From CAYSWK01 sp964434735 (lineage in GTDB: Archaea; Micrarchaeota; Micrarchaeia; Anstonellales; Bilamarchaeaceae), in assembly GCA_964434735.1 (NCBI GenBank), contig CAYSWK010000002.1, positions 39,072 to 103,071 on the forward strand: a stretch of 64,000 nucleotides of DNA, in the 5' to 3' direction. The translations under genes and the position numbers were made by a program. This document shows positions 16,399 through 25,161 of the stretch, in pieces; within the stretch, counting starts at the first letter, position 1, and each line of letters begins with the position of its first letter. The notes beneath the pieces are model-generated. The model was not told the origin of the DNA and did not search any database. It saw only the letters and a list, made by a program, of their open reading frames with translations.

Positions 16399-18486
16399 AT
16401 GAAAAAATTGATCGTTCTTTTTATAATAGGAATTTTGATTTTTGGCTGCACTGCACAAAAAACAGATGATAAAACAACAAGCGCAACCAACAGCAATACT
16501 CTAGAAAAAAATGAGATTGAAAAAACCTTCAAAACCTCACTTAACAAGCTTGATGATGAATATGTAGGTGGGAACCTTTCAAAAGAGGAATACATATTCT
16601 ATTCTTTACAAGCAATCTATGAACCTGCAGAGTTGCCTTCTAAGTATGCAGGTGTCCCTATTGTTGAATATGATGTATCAGATGAAATAATGCGCGCAAT
16701 GGAAAACTGGGATAGTTTAAGTAAAGAGCACAAGCAAAAAATCCTTGAATGGACTGCAATTCCAGATGTTTCAAATGCACAAACCGTATCTTTAATGGGA
16801 AAACACGCATCATTATCAGGAGGTACATTGCAAACCTCCCAAACATACACTGCTGATGCGGCAAATGGGAACGTCAAAGTATATGCAACGCTTTCAGCAG
16901 GCCATTCTGAAGTTGATGTACAGCAACTTAAGCGAAAGATGAAAATGCTCAAAGAAGCTGCTGATGACTCATACCAAAAATTCAAGGACCTTCTTGGAAT
17001 CGAACCAACTTACGCTGCACACATGTTTATTCAGCAATCACCCGGAGGAATACTTGGTGGAACAACGCTTTATTCCACTCCAGATGATCCTTATGAACGA
17101 TGCAAAATCACTGTTGATGTTGATCAAATCCAGGATGAGAAAAAAATAAAGTCAACGACAGTGCATGAGTTGTTCCATTGTTTTCAGTATCACATCCCTT
17201 TACGTGACTGGAATAACCCTGACCAAAAATGGCTGCGTGAGGCAACTGCAACCTGGTCTGAAAATTATATTTATCCGGATACTAATAGAGAACAATTCTA
17301 CGTACCATTATTCTTTGAAACCAGGTACCTGCCATTAGTCAAACGGGAAGGCAACAAGGAATATTCAGACTATTTATTTTTCAAATTCCTTGAACAAACT
17401 GCTAGCAAGGAGGTAGTTGGAAAAATACTGCTTGATGCAAAAACAAAGGGTACGCGAAATGCAATTACTTCAATTAATGAGTACGATGAAAAGTTTGCGG
17501 AATTCAGCGTCTGGAACTGGAACAAGGATCCTATATTAAAATACACTGATACGCCTTCATTCCCGCAAGTAGGTGTAAGTGGGAGTGCAGTAATATCAAG
17601 GCAAATTAATGCAAAGGAAGAAACAACAATCACTGATTTTTTCCCCCACAATGGAGCAGCATACCATGTTTACAAAATTGATCCTAATAGCGATGTGAAA
17701 GAGATAAAGATTAAATTTAGCAATGAGGGGGACGCAAAAAACCAGCGCAGGGCGTTAGTAAAAATAGGCAATTCCTGGACAGAGGAGTATTGGACAGGAA
17801 CGCTTGAAAAAACATTCTGCTTAACAAAACCAAATGAAAAGTTGAGTGAACTTGTAATTGTTTTTTCCAATTCGCAGATGGACAACGAGCTTGAAGTAGT
17901 AAAATATGACGTTGACACTACTGGCGAGTGCCCATTTGAAATATCTGGAATAACAAAAATAACATCCAACATGCACGTAACAGATGCTACAGGAACAATG
18001 GATTCAACAGGAACATATATTTCAAATGACGTTTTGCAATTCAATTCAGAGGAAAATCAGTACGAATTAAAATCAAGGACTGCAACTTGTACGTATACTG
18101 ATAACAAAAACCTCCAAGATGAAATTTATACGATCATAGCACACGAAAGCGGCTCAGGCACTATTACTGAAGAATATACAACTGATGCGCCTATGAAGAT
18201 GCATTTTGATTATGATGATAAGGAAATTGACTTTATTACCTCACCAAGTTACAAAAATCCAAACTGGGTTAAGATTACTGGCAATATGCTGATTAAAACT
18301 GCATACAGCTCAAGCGATACGCCAGTAACCAAAAACGACGGATGCAGTGTCTTCTCAAGCCTTGCAGGAAACACGCCATTGAAAATGAGTGAGTATTTGG
18401 ATGGTAACCGGCTTCATGGAACAAAAACCATAAGCAATGCAGGGATTACTGCAACGGTTGAGTTTGATTATATTATTTCAAGATAA
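16399..18486 (+). CDS. Lipoprotein zinc metallopeptidase (gluzincin-like)
   Basis: 695 codons. MKKLIVLFIIGILIFGCTAQ is a lipoprotein signal with Cys17 as the likely lipidated residue. TTVHELFHCFQYH (HELFH at residues 256-260) is a zinc-peptidase HExxH motif, and REATATWSENY, 25 residues later, supplies the third ligand Glu281. Residues 30-130 form a helical propeptide-like region. Residues after about 390 are beta-rich and probably form two Ig-like or jelly-roll modules. The protein is expected on the outside of the membrane, degrading proteins there. No neighbour defines its substrate. Confidence 0.82.
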   Translation: MKKLIVLFIIGILIFGCTAQKTDDKTTSATNSNTLEKNEIEKTFKTSLNKLDDEYVGGNLSKEEYIFYSLQAIYEPAELPSKYAGVPIVEYDVSDEIMRAMENWDSLSKEHKQKILEWTAIPDVSNAQTVSLMGKHASLSGGTLQTSQTYTADAANGNVKVYATLSAGHSEVDVQQLKRKMKMLKEAADDSYQKFKDLLGIEPTYAAHMFIQQSPGGILGGTTLYSTPDDPYERCKITVDVDQIQDEKKIKSTTVHELFHCFQYHIPLRDWNNPDQKWLREATATWSENYIYPDTNREQFYVPLFFETRYLPLVKREGNKEYSDYLFFKFLEQTASKEVVGKILLDAKTKGTRNAITSINEYDEKFAEFSVWNWNKDPILKYTDTPSFPQVGVSGSAVISRQINAKEETTITDFFPHNGAAYHVYKIDPNSDVKEIKIKFSNEGDAKNQRRALVKIGNSWTEEYWTGTLEKTFCLTKPNEKLSELVIVFSNSQMDNELEVVKYDVDTTGECPFEISGITKITSNMHVTDATGTMDSTGTYISNDVLQFNSEENQYELKSRTATCTYTDNKNLQDEIYTIIAHESGSGTITEEYTTDAPMKMHFDYDDKEIDFITSPSYKNPNWVKITGNMLIKTAYSSSDTPVTKNDGCSVFSSLAGNTPLKMSEYLDGNRLHGTKTISNAGITATVEFDYIISR

Positions 18487-18653
18487 AATAGAGGATTAAG
18501 GTGGAAGTAATAGTTCCATGTTACTCTCAAAATTCGTTTTGAATACTTCAGGTGCACGCGCATCATTAGTACTCAAACAAGCTTAGATCCTTTCTTTTAA
18601 CACTTTTAGTAACTATAAGTAAGAATTTAACCCCTTTATTGATTGGATATACT

Positions 18654-19766
18654 ATGAAAATCCTTCATTTCATAGGCTCCCTTGAGATAGGCGGAACTGA
18701 AAAAATGCTCCTCACCTACCTTTCAACTACAAAAGAAAAGGAGCTCACCCATGTAGTATGCACTCTTTTTGATAAGGGTGCGCTTAGGGAAGAACTTGCA
18801 AAAAAAAATATTCATGTCAAAACACTGGATATAAAGGGAAAACTTGGGCTTTTGGATGCTATCGGTAAATTTGTAAAAGTCCTTGAAAATGAAAAACCCA
18901 GCATCGTTCATTCATATTTATTACAGGAAAACCTCGTTGCGCGATATGCGATTGAAAAATACAACAAAAAATACCAACAAAAAATAGTGCTTATCAACGG
19001 AAAACGCGACACTGACCGCGGTAAAGCGTTCTGGAAAGTATGGCTTGACAAGCAAAGCCTCCACAAGGCAAACCTGCATGTCTCAAACTCAAAAGCAGGA
19101 GTTGAGGAACTCAAAGGATATGGCGTACCGGCCGATAATATCCTCTACATACCAAACGGCAAGGAACTGCACATACAAAAAATAACCAAACAAAAGGCAA
19201 AAGAAGGCCTTTCGCTCCCACAAGATACGTTCGTCATTTCATGCGTTGCACGGCTCTACTCCTTCAAGGGGCACCAGTACCTTCTTCAAGCAATGAAAAA
19301 GGCGCAAGAGCACCTCAAAGGGCTTGACTGGAAACTATTATTAGTCGGAGACGGAGAAATGAAAACGGCACTTGAACAATATGTTGCATCACATGGGCTT
19401 CAAAAGTACGTGGTTTTCCTTGGCGAACGAAATGACGTGCCCCTTATCCTGCGTGCAACCGACTTATTCGTGCTCCCGACGTTACGCGAAGGAATGCCCG
19501 GTGCTTTAATGGAAGCAATGGCTGCAGGACTTCCCTGCATCGCAACGGAAATTGACGGATGCAAGGAACTCATTGAAAATGAAAAAAATGGGCTTTTAGT
19601 ACCCGCCAAAAATACAGATGCGCTTTCTACGGCAATTATTTCACTTATCCTTGATCCTATTCTTTGTGCACGGCTTGGAAAAGAAGCAAAAAGAACCATT
19701 GAGGAAGAGTTCTCACTAAGCAAAATGATTACACAAATTGATGAGTTATATATGCGCTTTGCATAA
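18654..19766 (+). CDS. GT4 family glycosyltransferase
   Basis: 370 codons from the ATG at 18654; the AT box AATTTAA centred 27 nt upstream sets this start over the one at 18639. GSLEIGGTEKMLL near the N-terminus, VARLYSFKGHQYLLQAM at the domain junction and PTLREGMPGALMEAMAAGLPCIATEIDGCKELI near the C-terminus are typical of GT-B fold family 4 retaining glycosyltransferases (E-x7-E motif). It transfers a sugar from a nucleotide donor at the cytoplasmic face. It sits with another glycosyltransferase, an epimerase and a large membrane protein, which suggests synthesis of a surface glycan or glycolipid. Confidence 0.9.
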   Translation: MKILHFIGSLEIGGTEKMLLTYLSTTKEKELTHVVCTLFDKGALREELAKKNIHVKTLDIKGKLGLLDAIGKFVKVLENEKPSIVHSYLLQENLVARYAIEKYNKKYQQKIVLINGKRDTDRGKAFWKVWLDKQSLHKANLHVSNSKAGVEELKGYGVPADNILYIPNGKELHIQKITKQKAKEGLSLPQDTFVISCVARLYSFKGHQYLLQAMKKAQEHLKGLDWKLLLVGDGEMKTALEQYVASHGLQKYVVFLGERNDVPLILRATDLFVLPTLREGMPGALMEAMAAGLPCIATEIDGCKELIENEKNGLLVPAKNTDALSTAIISLILDPILCARLGKEAKRTIEEEFSLSKMITQIDELYMRFA

Positions 19767-19812
19767 AGCCAAGCTCTTAAACCTTTAAGCAAAAAAAGCC
19801 ATAGGTATTTGT

Positions 19813-20361
19813 ATGAACTTCGTCCCCAAAAAAATATTCTTTACCAAAGGAGCAGGAAAACACAAGGACCAGCTTGCCTCATTTGAAGTTGCACTCCGGG
19901 ATGCAGGAATCTCACAATTTAACCTCGTAACCGTTTCAAGCATCCTTCCACCCAACACAAAATTCGTTTCACGTGAAGAAGGGCTCAAAGACCTTAACCC
20001 GGGACAAATCGTATTTGTAGTACTTGCACGCATGGCAACAAACGAACCGAACCGTCTTGTTGTTTCTTCAGTAGGTGCAGCAATACCTGCTGACAATTCC
20101 CAATACGGATATTTGAGCGAACACCATGCATACGGTGAAACGGCTGAAAAAGCAGGAGATTATGCGGAAGATTTAGCCGCAAGCATGCTCGCATCAACCC
20201 TTGGCATTCCTTTTGACCCTGAAGACGCATGGAATGAACGCGAGGAACATTTCAAGCTCAGCGGCAAAATCGTAAAAACAAGAAACATCACCCAAAGTGC
20301 TGAGGGTGACAAGGACGGTAAATGGACAACGGTCATATCTGCGGCAGTATTGATACTTTAG
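19813..20361 (+). CDS. pdaD: Pyruvoyl-dependent arginine decarboxylase
   Basis: 182 codons. The proenzyme signature is clear: LVTVSSILPPNTKFV contains the Ser42-Ser43 pair at which the chain cuts itself and turns the second Ser into the pyruvoyl group. PGQIVFVVLARMATNEP, SSVGAAIPADNSQYGYLSEHH and GDYAEDLAASMLA follow the family pattern. The enzyme converts arginine to agmatine, the first step of archaeal polyamine synthesis. Deoxyhypusine synthase, which consumes spermidine, is encoded at 49461-50483. The gene stands alone between glycosyltransferases. Confidence 0.94.
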   Translation: MNFVPKKIFFTKGAGKHKDQLASFEVALRDAGISQFNLVTVSSILPPNTKFVSREEGLKDLNPGQIVFVVLARMATNEPNRLVVSSVGAAIPADNSQYGYLSEHHAYGETAEKAGDYAEDLAASMLASTLGIPFDPEDAWNEREEHFKLSGKIVKTRNITQSAEGDKDGKWTTVISAAVLIL

Positions 20362-20363
20362 TC

Positions 20364-21359
20364 TTATCTAACAAATCTTTTTACCAAACGATTAACCAAT
20401 TCCCTAAAATACGGCCCGTCAAGCTCAAGCTTTCCGTCAACAAATGCTTTTCGCGCAAGCGTACGCGCTTTTGATTCGTCTTCGCAAATAGATTCAATGG
20501 CGTTTTGCCACTTCAACGTGTCAAATGAGTCAATGACCCAGCCCTTAGGAAGATAATCTGACGTACCTGCTAAAGAGGTAGTAACTACAGGGGTGCCGCA
20601 GGATAATGCCTCAAGAACGCAATACCCGATAGGGTCGGCTTCGCTTGGAAGAAGAAGCATGCGCGCGGTTGCATACAACTCAAGAAGTTTTTCATACGGG
20701 AGCTTCTCATACACTGTAACGTTTGGAAGCGACTTTGCGTCGCGCATTATCTGTTCATACAATGAAGAATCGCCCGGGGGTTTTGTTGCAACGATTACGA
20801 ACTGCTGGGAAGGAATTTGTTTTGCAAGCGAAACGATAACCTCGGGGTGTTTTATATCAACAAGGCGCGCAACATACAGAATGTGCTTTCCCTTTTGGTA
20901 GGAAAAACGTTTAGGAAGAAAACAAGGAACGTAAAACGTCTCAAACCCTTTTGACTCGAGGAACTTTTGAACGCGCGGAATATGCGCAATGAACGGCTGG
21001 CCCTTAAGGAGCATACCAAGCGTAGAAAACGCAAGCCGCTTATGGCTTTTCTCACCCCAAGACTCCTCGCAAATGAATGACTTAATTCCCTTCAATGAAT
21101 AGGAAAACCCTTGTGCGCTTAAAAAAATACTGCGAGCGATAATAATATCTTCCTTTGACGGACGAATTTCCTTTCCCTTATGCATGATCCTAAAACGATG
21201 AAGGTATTTTTTGCTTGCAAACGTAAGCGCCCGATGGTAATTTTCATCAATATCGTCAGCACGTATATACTCTGCATTCGTTTTCCTTGCAACCTCCTCA
21301 AACAAGGAATGCAACCCGTCATACACCGGATGCTTGAAAAGAGTGTTGATTATGCGCAT
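20364..21359 (-). CDS. GT4-like glycosyltransferase
   Basis: 331 codons. The C-terminal half is clear: HILYVARLVDIKHPEVIV, then LPYEKLLELYATARMLLLPSEADPIGYCVLEALSCGTPVVTTSLAGTSDYL, which carries the E-x7-E-like motif of GT4 enzymes. The N-terminal domain is shorter and less conserved. It is the last of a three-gene minus-strand set with the hypothetical gene at 21371 (11 nt apart) and the epimerase. Its 3' end lies 2 nt from the convergent pdaD stop. The acceptor is unknown. Confidence 0.85.
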   Translation of the reverse strand: MRIINTLFKHPVYDGLHSLFEEVARKTNAEYIRADDIDENYHRALTFASKKYLHRFRIMHKGKEIRPSKEDIIIARSIFLSAQGFSYSLKGIKSFICEESWGEKSHKRLAFSTLGMLLKGQPFIAHIPRVQKFLESKGFETFYVPCFLPKRFSYQKGKHILYVARLVDIKHPEVIVSLAKQIPSQQFVIVATKPPGDSSLYEQIMRDAKSLPNVTVYEKLPYEKLLELYATARMLLLPSEADPIGYCVLEALSCGTPVVTTSLAGTSDYLPKGWVIDSFDTLKWQNAIESICEDESKARTLARKAFVDGKLELDGPYFRELVNRLVKRFVR

Positions 21360-21370
21360 AATGATCAGTT

Positions 21371-21715
21371 TTATGGTTGAGTTCGAAGCCGAATTCTCTT
21401 TTCCTTCCCATCAATTTCAGCAACCGAAATAATCATGGAATCGGTATCGTGCACCGTAAATGAATCATTTTTTTTAACAACATACGTTTTTTCTTCTTGA
21501 ATTTTTCCAAGAGGAGGTTTGATTGTACCTTCACGTACTGCCTCGGCCCACTCTTTAGTGTATTCATGCCATGCAATACTAAGTGTCGCAGTCATGCCGG
21601 ATATGCCCTTAAGACATATACGCAAACGGACCTGTCCAAAATAACCGCATTCCCCTTCCTTAAGGGATAATTCCGTATAACGCCCATCATGTGCAATCCT
21701 ACTTGACCCATTCAT
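21371..21715 (-). CDS. Small hypothetical protein in glycan operon
   Basis: 114 codons. It looks like a single beta-rich domain with mixed charge, no signal peptide and no membrane segment. The 5' end overlaps the epimerase coding region by 17 nt and the next glycosyltransferase starts 11 nt after its stop, so it is part of the epimerase-glycosyltransferase operon. No family is recognised; a cupin-like or beta-sandwich fold is possible from the alternating pattern but is not demonstrated. Confidence 0.65.
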   Translation of the reverse strand: MNGSSRIAHDGRYTELSLKEGECGYFGQVRLRICLKGISGMTATLSIAWHEYTKEWAEAVREGTIKPPLGKIQEEKTYVVKKNDSFTVHDTDSMIISVAEIDGKEKRIRLRTQP

Positions 21716-22628
21716 AGTATTTTTTCAACCCTTCATCGATCCCGATTTTTGGGCTCCATCCAAGCTCTTTCTTGGCTTTTGAAAAGTCCGCCTGAGTATG
21801 ATCAACATCCCCTTGCACTGAATCTGCATAGGTTATTTTGGATCTTGATCCGGTGATTCGAATTATTTTTTGAGCAAGTTCCTTAATGGTAATGGTCTCC
21901 TTTGCGCCGATATTATATACATTACTTGAACAGTCCCGTTTAAGCGCAAGAAGAAGCGAATCAACAACATCATCAACGTATGTGAACGACCTCGATTTGC
22001 TGCCGTCCCCAAGTATGAGAATATCCTCGTTTTTCATCGCTTTTTGAAAGAAAATATTAACGGCCAAATCGGGGCGTACGCGCGGGCCGTACACGGTGAA
22101 ATACCGAAATGAAGGAATGGACATTCCATACGACTGTGAATACGTACGTGCAAGGTACTCGCACGCAACCTTGCTTACGGCATACGGGGAAATGGGGGCA
22201 TAGGGGGTGTCTTCAGTAGTAGGAAGTTTTTTTGCGTTCCCCACAACCGATGAGGATGAAGCAAAGTAAACACGCTTGATTCCGCCTGCACGAGCCGCCT
22301 CAAACACGTTTGTAGTTCCTACGACGTTTACGTCCATCGTCTTTACCGGTTCCTTCATGGAAATACGAACGCCCGCTTGGGCGGCCTGATGGAATACGAC
22401 ATCAACGTCATGCATTGCCTTACGAACCGTTTCCTTATCACGGATATCCCCTTCAAGAAGTTCACATTGCTTATTTTTGAGTGCCTCCTTAAGATTGCCC
22501 TTTTTGATCGATGGGGCATAATAAATGTCAAGATTATCAAGAACCCGAACCTGGTGGCCTTCGCCCAAAAGACGGTCGACAAGGTGCGAGCCGATAAATC
22601 CAGCGCCTCCTGTTACCAAGATATTCAT
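21699..22628 (-). CDS. NAD-dependent sugar-nucleotide epimerase (extended SDR)
   Basis: 309 codons from the ATG at 22628 (MNILVTGGAGFIGSHLVDRLL). GGAGFIG binds NAD, LEGDIRD and FHQAAQAGV follow, YAVSKVACEYLAR holds the Tyr-x3-Lys catalytic pair, and RYFTVYGPRVRPDLAVNIF and SRSFTYVDDVVDSLLLAL are typical of UDP-glucose or UDP-glucuronate 4-epimerases. It would supply a nucleotide sugar to the glycosyltransferases nearby. The start is fixed by a TTTAAA box 27 nt upstream; an eight-residue extension to 22652 would overlap the box. Confidence 0.92.
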   Translation of the reverse strand: MNILVTGGAGFIGSHLVDRLLGEGHQVRVLDNLDIYYAPSIKKGNLKEALKNKQCELLEGDIRDKETVRKAMHDVDVVFHQAAQAGVRISMKEPVKTMDVNVVGTTNVFEAARAGGIKRVYFASSSSVVGNAKKLPTTEDTPYAPISPYAVSKVACEYLARTYSQSYGMSIPSFRYFTVYGPRVRPDLAVNIFFQKAMKNEDILILGDGSKSRSFTYVDDVVDSLLLALKRDCSSNVYNIGAKETITIKELAQKIIRITGSRSKITYADSVQGDVDHTQADFSKAKKELGWSPKIGIDEGLKKYYEWVK

Positions 22629-22649
22629 AAGTGAACTGTACCCAAGAAC

Positions 22650-22660
22650 CATTTAAAACA
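22650..22660. promoter_or_regulatory. Shared TTTAAA box between epimerase and membrane protein genes
   Basis: CATTTAAAACA contains palindromic TTTAAA and is centred 27 nt from both the ATG at 22628 (minus) and the ATG at 22682 (plus). It is the most symmetric of the shared boxes in the window. Confidence 0.55.
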
Positions 22661-22681
22661 TGTTTATTACCTATTCGATTT

Positions 22682-24481
22682 ATGGAATTGCCGTTTCGTA
22701 TGGAAAAAGGACTCATTGCGATACTCATCGTATCCTTAGTATATATGGGAATAAGCGGTTCCTTCCTTTCTACATTCAACGGCCTACCCTCACCGCTTTT
22801 TGGAGGGGACTACTACTACCAGCTTGGGCAAATATACCACATGTATGAATCAGATTTTGTTTCATGGTTTGGCACAAGCAACGGAATCGGCACGCTTCCG
22901 GCATATCTTCCCGTGTATGGGGTATTCGTAACGATCATCGGAAAAATTGCGTTCCTCAAGCCCTTGGAAGCCATGCTTTGGGCGAATATGGTTTTCATAC
23001 CCCTTTCACTCATACTTTTCTATAAACTGCTTCGCGAACTTTTTGATGAATGGACTGCCGTTTTTTCAATCGTTATCGGAATATGGGCATACCTTTTTCC
23101 CCTTTTCAAATACACGGAATTCGCAAAACTAGTTATAGTGCCCTTATTTCTTTGGATGATGATCCGATTTTACAAGGAAAAAACAACGAAAAATGCGGCG
23201 TTATTTGGAATTTCGTTTGGCCTGCTTGCAATTTCACATACAACGGGTCTTGTTTTTGCAAGTGCGGTTTTAGCAGTTACAACCCTCTATGAATTGTATC
23301 CCCTCTACTCAAAAAAACTTCCCTCTTTAAACAAGTTAGTCGAAGAAAACAAGTCCCTTCTCGTAATGATGGGGATTGGAGCGTTGGTTTCGCTCATCTA
23401 CTGGTTTACTCCTCTTTTCACGTATCACCTTTCTTCAGGATTAAAAAGTTATATATGGAGTTTCTTGCCCAATCAAATATACGTAGGAATTGATCCTATC
23501 TTATGGCAAATTCTAGACTTTGGAAGCATACGAGGAATACTCTTTGGCTTGGGAATGATCGCGGGGGCATTCTGTATTATACAAAATAGAATTCAGGAAA
23601 AGCAATACCATCTCCCTCTCATGGTTTGGGGAACCGCAATGATTCTGGTTTATTCTGCATACATTACTATGCCGCTCTTGAACCTTCACTTTGCGCCGGG
23701 GTATATATACGATATGTATGTGCTTCCCTCCTGCCTTTTCATCATCGGAATTGGGCTTACGAACATTTTCACGGCTCTCGATGCCCAAAAACGTAAAACG
23801 GCAGGAATGGTACTTCTTGCAATCCTTATCATGACAAGCACCTTTGTGTCATATGATTCTTGGCTCAACAGGGACAGTTTCAAAAATGCACGAAACGGAA
23901 TTCCGCCTGTGTATATAAGCCTACAAGCGGCCCTTCTTAAAAATACGAATGTAAACGACGTTATCCTTACGACAAATGAACATAGTTTCATGGTCAATGC
24001 CTTGAGTGGACGTAAGGTTCTTGTTTCAAGACGGGCCCATAACGATGCGTTTACGCAAGATTTCGATGACCGACAACGAGATGCTGCAATCATATTATAT
24101 GGAAAAAATACTCAGCAAAAACAAGAATTGCTCAATAAATACTCCGTAGACTACGTATACATTGATAGTGGCTGGGGTTCTTTTGAATTCAGCCCAAACG
24201 GGCCTAATGATCCGCTTATGGTTTTTGATACGCCCCAAATGCGCAAAGATTTTGCAGACGCGGGCGTAATGGTTGCACCTCTCTATTGGTATGTGGACCC
24301 CTCAGTACGCGCAAGCGGGGTGAAAATGTATGACCTGCTCATCGTTTCACCTGAAAATTATGAGGAAACAGGAAAAGGCCTTTGGGAAAACGGAATAGAC
24401 TCGCTTCTCACGCCTGTTTGGACGTATGAGCAAAACGGGCAAACTCTTGCAGTACTGTACAAAGTAAATTCCAAAAACTAA
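22682..24481 (+). CDS. Polytopic membrane protein, GT-C glycosyltransferase-like
   Basis: 599 codons from the ATG at 22682. An N-terminal helix is followed by FGGDYYYQLGQIYHM, an acidic first outer loop like that of GT-C enzymes, then about 10-12 membrane helices to about residue 400. The last ~190 residues are soluble and contain NDVILTTNEHS and SVDYVYIDSGWGSFE, as in the outer domains of oligosaccharyl- or mannosyltransferase-like proteins. It would use a lipid-linked sugar outside the membrane. Its neighbour across the shared promoter is the sugar epimerase, which supports a glycan role. The exact family is not certain. Confidence 0.78.
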   Translation: MELPFRMEKGLIAILIVSLVYMGISGSFLSTFNGLPSPLFGGDYYYQLGQIYHMYESDFVSWFGTSNGIGTLPAYLPVYGVFVTIIGKIAFLKPLEAMLWANMVFIPLSLILFYKLLRELFDEWTAVFSIVIGIWAYLFPLFKYTEFAKLVIVPLFLWMMIRFYKEKTTKNAALFGISFGLLAISHTTGLVFASAVLAVTTLYELYPLYSKKLPSLNKLVEENKSLLVMMGIGALVSLIYWFTPLFTYHLSSGLKSYIWSFLPNQIYVGIDPILWQILDFGSIRGILFGLGMIAGAFCIIQNRIQEKQYHLPLMVWGTAMILVYSAYITMPLLNLHFAPGYIYDMYVLPSCLFIIGIGLTNIFTALDAQKRKTAGMVLLAILIMTSTFVSYDSWLNRDSFKNARNGIPPVYISLQAALLKNTNVNDVILTTNEHSFMVNALSGRKVLVSRRAHNDAFTQDFDDRQRDAAIILYGKNTQQKQELLNKYSVDYVYIDSGWGSFEFSPNGPNDPLMVFDTPQMRKDFADAGVMVAPLYWYVDPSVRASGVKMYDLLIVSPENYEETGKGLWENGIDSLLTPVWTYEQNGQTLAVLYKVNSKN

Positions 24482-24546
24482 ATTCCAAGAAAGCAGTGAA
24501 TAAAAAGGTTTAGAATTACACTTAGTAGTATTTATTGGTGAAATCA

Positions 24547-24819
24547 ATGGCAAAAGTAGTAGTCAAAAATGACAGCGTAACAGTCGATGTTCCGGATGGA
24601 TCACTTCTTGCAGAAATAGATGGAAAGGCCTCCGTACTTTTTGCATGCAAAAGCGGCACCTGCGGATCGTGCTTGGTAAAGGTAGTTGAAGGAATGAACA
24701 ACCTTGAAGCACCTAACGACATTGAAGCGGTCGGCCTTCAGGCATTCGGCTCAGATCCTGCACACCGGCTTATGTGCCAGGCAAAAATAAAGAAAGGATC
24801 CATTACCGTCGAATATTAA
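24547..24819 (+). CDS. [2Fe-2S] ferredoxin, plant type
   Basis: 90 codons from the ATG at 24547, preceded by GGTGA with 6 nt spacing; a TTG at 24535 is less likely. ACKSGTCGSCLVKV supplies three Cys in C-x4-C-x2-C spacing and RLMCQA the fourth, the standard set for a plant-type 2Fe-2S cluster. The protein is a small soluble electron carrier. There is no reductase or partner enzyme next to it, so its redox partner is unknown. Confidence 0.92.
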   Translation: MAKVVVKNDSVTVDVPDGSLLAEIDGKASVLFACKSGTCGSCLVKVVEGMNNLEAPNDIEAVGLQAFGSDPAHRLMCQAKIKKGSITVEY

Positions 24820-24859
24820 TGTATTTTATCATTTTTCTTTTTAAAAATAAAAACAAAAA

Positions 24860-25108
24860 TTACGTCAAAAGCGTACTTGAGGTTTCACGGATTCGTGTTG
24901 CGGCAAAGCTTATTGCGGCTACGACAACACCGCCTACAAAAAGCCCAATTGCGATTGTTTGCCACTTACCGCGATTTTCAGGCGTTTGGGTAAAAGAAAG
25001 ACCATATACAATTCCTGAAAGAATAATGAGAATAACTGAGATGGTTGGAGCAAGCGTTTCAAGAAGCCCTTGTATGTTCGAAAGCACAACCTCAATGCCA
25101 AGTGCCAT
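24860..25108 (-). CDS. Small two-helix membrane protein (VirB2/TrbC-like topology)
   Basis: 82 codons. Two hydrophobic segments (residues about 20-40 and 52-70) are separated by a short polar loop, TQTPENRGKWQT. This layout resembles VirB2/TrbC pilin-like proteins of type IV secretion systems, but the match is one of topology only. No other secretion genes are near. A 117-residue frame on the opposite strand overlaps the ferredoxin end and is less likely. AT-rich sequence lies upstream of the ATG. Confidence 0.6.
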   Translation of the reverse strand: MALGIEVVLSNIQGLLETLAPTISVILIILSGIVYGLSFTQTPENRGKWQTIAIGLFVGGVVVAAISFAATRIRETSSTLLT

Positions 25109-25161
25109 AACTACAGTTGACGACTAAGGTTTATAACTGTTTTCAGAAGACTCCTAAAAGC

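Noticed and set aside
18560..18580. Possible C/D boxes (AATGATG ... CTGA) on the minus strand
   Set aside because: The C box is imperfect, spacing is about 9-10 nt and no second unit exists; otherwise 18487-18653 shows only a promoter.
24774..25127. 117-residue plus-strand frame
   Set aside because: It overlaps the ferredoxin end and the two-helix membrane protein gene on the other strand, and has no family features.
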